A DNA stretch of 5,046 nt from Nitrosomonadaceae bacterium (GTDB lineage: Bacteria > Pseudomonadota > Gammaproteobacteria > Burkholderiales > Nitrosomonadaceae): the NCBI GenBank assembly GCA_947471695.1, contig CANIWY010000073.1, positions 1 through 5,046 on the forward strand. The letters are read 5' to 3'. The notes under the pieces were generated by a model, which was not told where the DNA came from, did not search any database, and saw nothing but the letters and a program-made list of their open reading frames with translations. Position 1 is the first letter of the stretch; each line of letters begins with the position of its first letter. Shown one piece after another: positions 1 to 5,046 of this stretch. Both the position numbers and the translations under genes were made by a program.

Positions 1-374
1 GGGTGGGTAACCTAGAAAAGTCGATTGAGTTTTATACTGAAGTGCTGGGCATGAAAATGTTGCGCCGTAGGGATTACCCGGACGGAAAATTTACTTTAGC
101 CTTTGTCGGCTATCAGGATGAGGAGGATGGTTCAGTATTGGAACTGACCCATAACTGGGGAGTGGAGAGGTATGATCTGGGTGGGGGGTATGGCCATATC
201 GCAATCGAAGTGGATGACGCCTATCGCTCATGCGAGGAAGTAAAGAGACGTGGTGGAAAAGTCACGCGAGAAGCAGGACCGATGAAACACGGCGTTACGG
301 TGATCGCTTTTGTAGAAGATCCAGACGGCTACAAGATCGAATTCATTCAGAAAAAAACAATACAAACCGATTGA
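1..374 (+). CDS. gloA: Lactoylglutathione lyase (glyoxalase I), 5' end cut by window
   Basis: This cytoplasmic enzyme isomerises the hemithioacetal of methylglyoxal and glutathione to S-lactoylglutathione, the first step of glyoxalase detoxification. The reading frame is open at the left edge. The GTG at position 3 is an internal valine, equivalent to Val10 of E. coli GloA, so about nine residues including the first metal ligand (His5) lie outside the window. The other three metal ligands are present: Glu in LELTHNWG (fragment residue 47, E. coli Glu56), His in GYGHIA (residue 65, His74) and Glu in YKIEFI (residue 113, Glu122). The block REAGPMKHG followed by VIAFVEDPDGYKIE is typical of the family. 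The inferred full length of about 132 residues matches the short bacterial form, which is known to prefer nickel or cobalt over zinc. The gene converges with the channel gene on the other strand. Identification is secure; the start and promoter are not visible. Confidence 0.96.
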   Translation, partial: VGNLEKSIEFYTEVLGMKMLRRRDYPDGKFTLAFVGYQDEEDGSVLELTHNWGVERYDLGGGYGHIAIEVDDAYRSCEEVKRRGGKVTREAGPMKHGVTVIAFVEDPDGYKIEFIQKKTIQTD

Positions 375-379
375 AGCAA

Positions 380-395
380 GACCCCGCACGGGGTC
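380..395. terminator. GC-rich hairpin between convergent genes, possible bidirectional terminator
   Basis: The sequence GACCCC-GCAC-GGGGTC forms a perfect 6 bp stem with a 4-base loop, placed 5 bases after the gloA stop and 21 bases after the channel-gene stop. That position between two convergent genes suits a shared terminator. There is no true T-tract: the - strand side is followed by TTGCTTC and the + strand side by ACCGTTAG. Termination is therefore an inference, somewhat better supported for the - strand transcript. Confidence 0.45.
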
Positions 396-416
396 ACCGT
401 TAGTGGCCATATCGTG

Positions 417-1628
417 CTAAGCCTTATCAATCAGACGAACCTCCTGCTGCGGGAAAGGGATCTCAATACCGTTATTTTGGAACTCTCGCCAGATCTCCAT
501 ATTGATATCGGAACGTAATCCAATCTGTCCCTCCTCCGGGTCGTTGATCCAAAAGTGAAGTTCGAGATTAAATCCGTTATCGGCAAATTCCTTTAGAAAT
601 ACCATTGGCTCCGGTTCGGAGATTACACGCGGTTGCTTGAGCGCTGCCTCCCGCATGATACGCATAGCCACTTCCAGCGGGCTTCCATAACTGATCTGCA
701 CGGCAAGTGCCAGACGTACCCGGGTATCGGTATGTGTCTGCTTGATAAAGGTAGAGGTGATGAAGGTATCGTTGGGGACGATGGACTCAACCCCGTCGAG
801 GCCATGAAGCACTACATAGCGGTTGGTAAGGTCAACGACGCGGCCGGTATGATTATCAACGGTCACTACATCGCCAAGTCGTAGTGAATGATCCAGCAGG
901 ATAATGAAACCGCTGACGTAGTTGCTGGCAATTTTCTGTAAGCCCAACCCCAGACCTACTCCGAGGGCGCCACTGAACACCGACAGCACAGTAATATCCA
1001 CCCCAACGACCGGTAACGTAAACAGCACGCTCAGCAGAATAAGCAGGGTACGCGCGACCTTTGTCACTACCACTCTCTGGTTCATATCCATTGCTTCGAT
1101 ACGCATAACCCGTGACTCGAGTGAATTCGAGAGCCAGAGCGCCAGCAGCATGCTGGCTGTCAAAGCCACTATCCCCTGTAGGACCAGCATTACTGAGAGT
1201 CGGTGCTGACCAACGTAAAAGGCCATAGCATCGAGCATGTCCAGTATCTCTGGCAGTATGCCAATGATATGGAGTGCTGCGATAATCCATACGATCCAGC
1301 CAATGGTACGCTCCCACGGATGGAGCCATTGCTGGTCGTGGAAAACTCGGCGGAGTATGTAGATGGTGACGCGTACCAGTGCCAGTGCGAAGAGCAATGG
1401 AATAGCAATATTGAGAAGATGTGTCGGGTGCCAGTGATTGAGCATCCATCGGCCGAGAACTACCAGGACGAGGGCTGAGAGAGGGGTCATCAGTCGGTTA
1501 AAGCTGCTTGCACTAATGACTGGTGTATTGTCAGCGCTTACTTTCGAGCCGATGCGTTCAGCGAGCAGTCTCTGTGCCAGCCAGGCAAGCCCAAGACTTG
1601 AGAGCAAGACAGCAAGCTGCCACAGCAT
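417..1628 (-). CDS. MscS-family small-conductance mechanosensitive ion channel
   Basis: This is an inner-membrane channel expected to open under membrane tension and release solutes during hypo-osmotic shock. With the start chosen here it has 403 residues. Hydrophobic segments lie near residues 2-20, 46-63, 71-92, 108-126, 144-168 and 190-210, followed by the pore helix at about 212-244. That helix carries the Gly/Ala-rich MscS TM3 pattern (SGALGVGLGLGLQKIASN). The beta domain follows (LGDVVTVD, then GVESIVPND), and the C-terminal alpha/beta domain ends in the family motif IEIPFPQQEVRL. It is longer than E. coli MscS (286 residues) and carries extra N-terminal helices, as in the YnaI-like members. 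An in-frame ATG at 1694 would add 22 residues, but no Shine-Dalgarno sequence precedes it, whereas the ATG at 1628 has AAGAGG five bases upstream. The stop is TAG. The family call is firm; the paralogue and the start are less certain. Confidence 0.92.
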   Translation of the reverse strand: MLWQLAVLLSSLGLAWLAQRLLAERIGSKVSADNTPVISASSFNRLMTPLSALVLVVLGRWMLNHWHPTHLLNIAIPLLFALALVRVTIYILRRVFHDQQWLHPWERTIGWIVWIIAALHIIGILPEILDMLDAMAFYVGQHRLSVMLVLQGIVALTASMLLALWLSNSLESRVMRIEAMDMNQRVVVTKVARTLLILLSVLFTLPVVGVDITVLSVFSGALGVGLGLGLQKIASNYVSGFIILLDHSLRLGDVVTVDNHTGRVVDLTNRYVVLHGLDGVESIVPNDTFITSTFIKQTHTDTRVRLALAVQISYGSPLEVAMRIMREAALKQPRVISEPEPMVFLKEFADNGFNLELHFWINDPEEGQIGLRSDINMEIWREFQNNGIEIPFPQQEVRLIDKA

Positions 1629-1633
1629 GGTCA

Positions 1634-1639
1634 CCTCTT
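1634..1639 (-). promoter_or_regulatory. Shine-Dalgarno site favouring the internal start of the channel gene
   Basis: On the - strand AAGAGG lies five bases before the ATG at 1628. The upstream in-frame ATG at 1694 is preceded by CTGACTCGCTCCT, which has no purine-rich element. This site is the main reason for choosing the 403-residue form. Confidence 0.6.
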
Positions 1640-1718
1640 GGATGTGAGTGACCAGGCTGAGTAGTAGGCTGTGGATTTCGTTGTTGGGCGGCATAGGAGC
1701 GAGTCAGAACGAAGATTT

Positions 1719-1727
1719 ATTTTAGCA
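1719..1727 (-). promoter_or_regulatory. Candidate extended -10 promoter for the channel gene
   Basis: On the - strand TGC-TAAAAT matches the extended -10 pattern TGnTATAAT at all but one base of the hexamer. No good -35 hexamer is present 16-18 bases upstream, which is tolerated by extended -10 promoters. Transcription would start near 1712, leaving a leader of about 84 bases before the ATG at 1628, or about 18 bases before the ATG at 1694. This is a by-eye call in an AT-rich patch. Confidence 0.35.
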
Positions 1728-1796
1728 TGAGCTAGGAAGCGGATTGCGGACAGCTGTTACAGGAACACCTGCTGCGGGGTCAGCGCTATGGTTACG

Positions 1797-1820
1797 AACC
1801 TCACTGCGCGGTGAGAGGTT
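1797..1820. other. Imperfect inverted repeat in the gap between methyltransferase and channel genes
   Basis: AACCTC at 1797-1802 pairs with GAGGTT at 1815-1820. AC at 1803-1804 can add two pairs with GT at 1811-1812 if two bases bulge out. An overlapping alternative stem pairs GGTT (1790-1793) with AACC (1797-1800). On the - strand the hairpin lies 33 bases after the methyltransferase stop, but it is followed by CGTAACC rather than a T-run, so it is not a canonical intrinsic terminator. It could be a weak or Rho-assisted terminator, an RNA 3'-end stabiliser, or chance. Confidence 0.35.
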
Positions 1821-1853
1821 CTTTGAGTCTGAAAGTATATCCTTGGCCCGTGA

Positions 1854-3113
1854 TTACTTCACCGCAAGTTCGAGTGTTGCAGCAAAAAAACAATCGGTAC
1901 CATGAAGAGCAGGCGATAGTTGGAGATATCTTCCAGTGTCTAATGGAATCTTCTGCTGAGACAATAGGTCGGCGCAATTCAGCAGAGAATAACGAGGATG
2001 GTCGATCAGAAAGCGTTCAATGATTTCTTGATTCTCCTCGGGCAGAAAGCTGCATGTTGCATAGACGAGTCTTCCACCAGGCTTGAGTAAGTTAGATGCA
2101 GATGCAAGGATCGATGATTGTTTACGTTTTAGATCTTCGATGCTCTGAGGAGATTGTCGCCACTTTAAATCCGGATTCCTACGCAGCGTACCTAGCCCGC
2201 TGCATGGAGCATCCACGAGAACCCGATCGATTTTCCCGGTCAGGCGTTTGACCTTGATGTCGTTCTCATTAGAGATCCGTTGTGGATGCAGGTTGGATAG
2301 GCCGGAGCGCTTGAGGCGTGGTTTTAAATTGTTGAGACGGTTCTCGGAAATATCAAAGGCATAAACACGGCCTTGCGAATGCATCAGTGCACCCAGCATC
2401 AGTGTCTTGCCGCCGGCGCCGGCGCAGAAATCCACAATCATGTCGCTGCGTTTTGGCGCAAGTAAGTAACCCAGTAACTGGCTACCTTCATCTTGTACTT
2501 CTACCCTGCCGGTTAGAAAGAGTTCATGGCGGTTGATTGTGGGCTTGCCGGGAAGACGGATACCGCTCGGAGAGAAGAGAGTGGCCTCACATTCGATGCC
2601 ATCTTTTTTTAAGGCCGCGAGCACTTCATCACGGGTAGTGAGCAAAATATTGACGCGCAGATCGAGTGATGCTGGTTGCTGCAGCGATCGCCCCAGGCCA
2701 AGAATGTCAGGATCTGTCATGCCTCCACGCAGCTTGTCCACCAGCCATTCGGGAAATTCAGACTGAATGGAAAGTGGCTGTGAATCGGGTGTTTCCGCCT
2801 TGATTCCTGTAAGCCATTTAGCCTCTGATTCGCTGACGAGCGGCATCAGTTCGCGCATGTTCATACCTTGAAATTTAACCAGATAAGCAAGCAATAGTGG
2901 GCGGGGTGAGGTCGTGTTGGCAGCGTGCTCAAGGAAGAATCTGTGCCGAAGAATACCGAATACTATTCCAGTAATGAAAGCGCGATCATTTGAGCCGAGC
3001 TCGGGGCTGTCGCGGAAAAAGTGCCTCAAAATAGCATCAGCTGGATGCTCAAGCGGAAGCACGGCGCGTAGCGCGGCGGTAGTCATATCGAGGTGATCAG
3101 GGGTGAGGCGCAT
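1854..3113 (-). CDS. RsmB/NOP-family SAM-dependent RNA 5-methylcytosine methyltransferase
   Basis: The product is expected to methylate C5 of a cytosine in RNA, most likely rRNA, in the cytoplasm. It has 419 residues, close to the 429 of E. coli RsmB. Residues 10-100 look like the NusB-like RNA-binding domain (SNDRAFITGIVFGILRHRFF). The catalytic domain starts near 200 with EVQDEGSQL. SAM motif I is DFCAGAGGKT (228-237), and Asp254 in YAFDIS probably contacts the SAM ribose. The two family cysteines are present: Cys304 in DAPCSG (motif IV) and Cys354 in YATCS (motif VI, the nucleophile in this family). Motif I reads CAGAGGKT where E. coli RsmB has CAAPGGKT, and the gene sits beside purN rather than fmt, so it may be a paralogue with another target; I therefore give no symbol. 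The start at 3113 has AGGA ten bases upstream; an alternative ATG at 3086 has none. Confidence 0.9.
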   Translation of the reverse strand: MRLTPDHLDMTTAALRAVLPLEHPADAILRHFFRDSPELGSNDRAFITGIVFGILRHRFFLEHAANTTSPRPLLLAYLVKFQGMNMRELMPLVSESEAKWLTGIKAETPDSQPLSIQSEFPEWLVDKLRGGMTDPDILGLGRSLQQPASLDLRVNILLTTRDEVLAALKKDGIECEATLFSPSGIRLPGKPTINRHELFLTGRVEVQDEGSQLLGYLLAPKRSDMIVDFCAGAGGKTLMLGALMHSQGRVYAFDISENRLNNLKPRLKRSGLSNLHPQRISNENDIKVKRLTGKIDRVLVDAPCSGLGTLRRNPDLKWRQSPQSIEDLKRKQSSILASASNLLKPGGRLVYATCSFLPEENQEIIERFLIDHPRYSLLNCADLLSQQKIPLDTGRYLQLSPALHGTDCFFAATLELAVK

Positions 3114-3156
3114 CTATCAGAAATCCTACAAAGAAGTGAAGAGGATGAAGGTCCCA

Positions 3157-3188
3157 TATATAAGCAGAACCGAAGTCGCAAATGTCAA
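3157..3188 (-). promoter_or_regulatory. Candidate sigma-70 promoter ahead of the methyltransferase gene
   Basis: A perfect -35 hexamer TTGACA (- strand, 3188-3183) is followed after 20 bases by TATATA (3162-3157), in the 116 bp gap between the DUF3108 stop and the methyltransferase start. The spacing is longer than the usual 16-18 and the -10 box matches only 4 of 6 bases. Shifting the -10 to a better spacing gives poorer matches. It may be a weak internal promoter. Confidence 0.35.
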
Positions 3189-3229
3189 AACAGGGTATGG
3201 GTGTGGGCAATGATCGGTCTACACTCGAG

Positions 3230-3967
3230 TCACGGTAAAAGCTCAATCTCTAGACGGAGTCCACTTGCGTCACCAGAGCTTATTCTTGTGGCCATATAAT
3301 CTAACAGGAGGTCGCTTTCAGTCGACATGATACGCACCGGTAGCATGTAATAAGCAGGGGCAAGCCAGATCTTGCGCACGAGCTTGTCATCTCCTTGTAG
3401 TTGCTTTGTCAGGACGATGGTCTCAAGTTCGCCTAGGGGCGTTTTAAGTGTCTCCTTATCAACCACGTAGTGTATGAGCTTGAGGGTCCTTCCATCTGTC
3501 TCGTAGACCTCTAGAAGTCCATCATCCGGAGGGGGGGAGAACGCAAAACAATATAAAAAGCTTAGCCTGTCTTGGGTGCCGATTGGAAGAGGCTTTTGTT
3601 GCTCACTCCCTCTGTTATTGATGTTCAGTAAGCCCTTCTCCCAGTCGAAAGTGGACACTCTTGGCAGCCTGTCGGGGCGTTGATCGAAGAAGCGGCTTGG
3701 CTGTAGTCCCTGTTCGGTGATGGTGCCTACGCTATCGCGTAAAATATCGCCTGACTGTGCCAGAGCCAGCAGACCGATGGCCCGAGTTGCGCTGCTGATT
3801 GCATAATTGCGGGTGCCATCCTCCTGCTTTATTTCCAGAGTGTCATTCGCTTCTCCTTCCAAGGCACCTGATCTGATTGAGTAGCTGATAGCGATCCGGG
3901 TGGGTAGATCATCCGCTAGGGCAGAGAGACTCAGCCCACAAAGCAAGGCACAAGCTAGGACTCTCAT
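3230..3967 (-). CDS. Exported DUF3108 protein of unknown function
   Basis: The 245-residue protein begins with a clear signal peptide: Met-Arg, a hydrophobic core to about residue 17, and an ALA-DD cleavage site after residue 18. The cysteines at 6 and 10 are not in a proper lipobox, so a soluble periplasmic product is more likely than a lipoprotein. The mature part fits DUF3108: an early beta-rich segment (RIAISYSIRSGALEGEA), the region LQPSRFFDQRPDRLPRVSTFDW, then LKTPLGELETIVL and the late block KIWLAPAYYMLPVRI. The family is often found next to purN in gammaproteobacteria, but its function is not established. The start codon overlaps the purN stop as ATGA, and no Shine-Dalgarno sequence is visible, so translation probably depends on ribosomes finishing purN. 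The family call is from pattern recognition, not a profile search. Confidence 0.82.
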   Translation of the reverse strand: MRVLACALLCGLSLSALADDLPTRIAISYSIRSGALEGEANDTLEIKQEDGTRNYAISSATRAIGLLALAQSGDILRDSVGTITEQGLQPSRFFDQRPDRLPRVSTFDWEKGLLNINNRGSEQQKPLPIGTQDRLSFLYCFAFSPPPDDGLLEVYETDGRTLKLIHYVVDKETLKTPLGELETIVLTKQLQGDDKLVRKIWLAPAYYMLPVRIMSTESDLLLDYMATRISSGDASGLRLEIELLP

Positions 3968-4602
3968 CCGAGTAGTTTCGGTGAATTCAGGACCGAGTCA
4001 TCCATAACGGCGCCACTCACCGAGACATGGTTATGAGAGAGCTGCAATCGGTCTTCTAAGAACCAGCGTATGGCCTCAGGGTAGATTCGGTGTTCTTGTT
4101 GAAGCACTCTTGCAGAAAGTGTTTTCGAGGTGTCATCGGGCAGTACTGGGACTGCTGACTGAGTAATGATGGGGCCATGATCAACCTGCGGCGTAACAAA
4201 ATGCACGGTGCATCCATGGATTTTTACACCGGCCTTTAAAGCGCGAGTGTGGGTGTCGAGACCGGGAAAGGAGGGTAGTAACGAAGGGTGAATATTCATC
4301 AGCCTTCCATGGTAATGCTCAACAAACTTGTCACCGAGAATGCGCATGAAGCCGGCAAGTGCAACCAAGTCAGGTTGAAAGGAGTCGATTACTTCTGCCA
4401 ACGCCGTATCGAATGCCGCACGGTCTGGATGGGCCAACTGATCCACCACCCTCGTCTCGATTGAGTGCATTCTTGCGATCTCAAGACCCCCCGCCTCAGG
4501 ATTGCTACTGATGACTGCAGCAATCCTAACCGGCAGACGGGCCTCGATGAGTGCCTGCATATTGCTGCCGCGACCGGAGATCAAGATGACAAGGGACTTC
4601 AT
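3964..4602 (-). CDS. purN: Phosphoribosylglycinamide formyltransferase (GART, folate-dependent)
   Basis: PurN transfers the formyl group of 10-formyltetrahydrofolate to glycinamide ribonucleotide, the third step of purine synthesis, in the cytoplasm. The 212 residues match E. coli PurN (also 212) in length and order. The substrate phosphate-binding loop is SGRGSN (9-14), and LAGFMRIL (82-89) lies at the folate pocket. The catalytic triad is intact: Asn103 and His105 in NIHPSLLP, and Asp141 in the QVDHGP block. It starts 30 bases after the purM stop and overlaps the next gene by four bases (ATGA). The purM TAA is in the same frame, and the ATG at 4602 is the only ATG start between that stop and the conserved N-terminus. 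Its upstream sequence TACTGCTCCC lacks a Shine-Dalgarno match, so re-initiation after purM is plausible. Confidence 0.97.
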   Translation of the reverse strand: MKSLVILISGRGSNMQALIEARLPVRIAAVISSNPEAGGLEIARMHSIETRVVDQLAHPDRAAFDTALAEVIDSFQPDLVALAGFMRILGDKFVEHYHGRLMNIHPSLLPSFPGLDTHTRALKAGVKIHGCTVHFVTPQVDHGPIITQSAVPVLPDDTSKTLSARVLQQEHRIYPEAIRWFLEDRLQLSHNHVSVSGAVMDDSVLNSPKLLG

Positions 4603-4632
4603 GGGAGCAGTAGGGCAGATCCGATTCGTTGC

Positions 4633-5046
4633 TTACTCGATTATGGTTTGAGCTGCGCCGGCATCACGCTCTCGGATGGTGCCGATGTGCCATACAGTTT
4701 CACCTGCAGCATTCAGTATTCGCTTCGCCTCTTCAACGTTTTCTGGGGCAATGATCAGCGCCATTCCGATCCCACAGTTGAAGACTCTGTGCATCTCGCT
4801 ATCAGTTACATTGCCTTCTTGTTGAAGCCAGTGGAAAAGGGGTGGCATCTCCCATGCGGACTTCTGCAGCACTGCGGTGACGTTTTCAGGTAAGACGCGA
4901 GGGATATTTTCCACCAACCCGCCGCCGGTGATATGGGCCATACCTTTAACCGGCAGATGCCGCATCAGTTCAAGCAGTGGCTTCACATAAATACGGGTTG
5001 GAGTCATGATCATGTCCCCTAACGCCGTACCGTTAAAATCAGTAGA
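4633..5046 (-). CDS. purM: Phosphoribosylformylglycinamidine cyclo-ligase (AIR synthetase), C-terminal part
   Basis: PurM closes the imidazole ring of formylglycinamidine ribonucleotide using ATP to give aminoimidazole ribonucleotide, the fifth step of purine synthesis. Only the last 137 residues are in the window, and the frame is open through the right edge. About 208 N-terminal residues, including the ATP-binding half, lie outside if the length is like E. coli PurM (345). Conserved C-terminal blocks are TPTRIYVK (fragment residues 15-22), HITGGG (38-43), ENIPRVLP (46-53) and FNCGIGM (89-95). The internal ATG codons at 5013 and 5007 fall inside conserved sequence and are not starts. It ends in TAA 30 bases before purN, in the usual gammaproteobacterial purM-purN order. 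Confidence 0.97.
   Translation of the reverse strand, partial: STDFNGTALGDMIMTPTRIYVKPLLELMRHLPVKGMAHITGGGLVENIPRVLPENVTAVLQKSAWEMPPLFHWLQQEGNVTDSEMHRVFNCGIGMALIIAPENVEEAKRILNAAGETVWHIGTIRERDAGAAQTIIE

Noticed and set aside
3..5. GTG as the start codon of gloA
   Set aside because: It aligns with an internal valine of the conserved N-terminal strand; starting here would remove the first metal-ligand histidine.
633..884. Open frame of 83 codons on the + strand opposite the channel gene
   Set aside because: It is antisense to the conserved beta domain of the channel and has no family resemblance.
856..1449. Open frame of 197 codons on the - strand inside the channel gene
   Set aside because: It lies in a different frame of the same strand, entirely within a convincing membrane channel. 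Its composition is unlike a real protein (many His, Tyr, Arg and Ser, no domain pattern).
380..1782. Short shared word CGGGGTCA at 389-396 and 1775-1782, flanking the channel gene
   Set aside because: The match is only eight bases and does not extend on either side; there is no target duplication or transposase, so a mobile-element boundary is not supported.
4465..4893. Open frame of 142 codons on the + strand opposite purN and purM
   Set aside because: It is antisense across two conserved genes, shows no recognisable motif, and is best explained as a shadow of their codon pattern.
5011..5013. ATG as the start of a short purM-like protein
   Set aside because: The frame continues upstream to the window edge with residues that fit PurM, so the gene is cut by the window rather than truncated.

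Overview
The window reads as ordinary housekeeping chromosome from a gammaproteobacterium. The purM-purN order, the purN-DUF3108 junction and the close match of the GloA, PurM and PurN fragments to their Escherichia coli counterparts (compared from memory) all point that way. Base composition is moderate, with no obvious compositional break. I saw no mobile element, tRNA, rRNA, CRISPR array or phage gene. Genus cannot be fixed from this window; a non-enteric lineage is suggested because DUF3108 and an RsmB/NOP methyltransferase follow purN.

Layout: on the + strand at the left edge is the end of gloA (glyoxalase I), cut by the window so that about nine N-terminal residues are missing. Everything else lies on the - strand. 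Reading from the right edge leftwards these are the C-terminal 137 residues of purM, complete purN (30 bp gap), a secreted DUF3108 protein (ATGA overlap with purN), an RsmB/NOP-family RNA m5C methyltransferase after a 116 bp gap with a possible promoter, and an MscS-family mechanosensitive channel after a gap of about 160-225 bp with a possible extended -10 promoter. gloA and the channel gene converge on a small GC-rich hairpin at 380-395.

How the genes fit together: PurN and PurM catalyse the third and fifth steps of IMP synthesis and are clearly one transcription unit. The DUF3108 protein is translationally tied to PurN but is predicted to be exported, so the coupling is not explained by a shared cytoplasmic pathway. 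The methyltransferase and the channel may be read through from the pur unit or driven by their own promoters. gloA is a separate unit for methylglyoxal detoxification.

No exciting undescribed system is visible. The points worth a second look are modest: the coupled DUF3108 gene of unknown function, the divergent RsmB-like enzyme whose RNA target should not be assumed, the start-site choice for the channel, and a hairpin-rich leader upstream of it.
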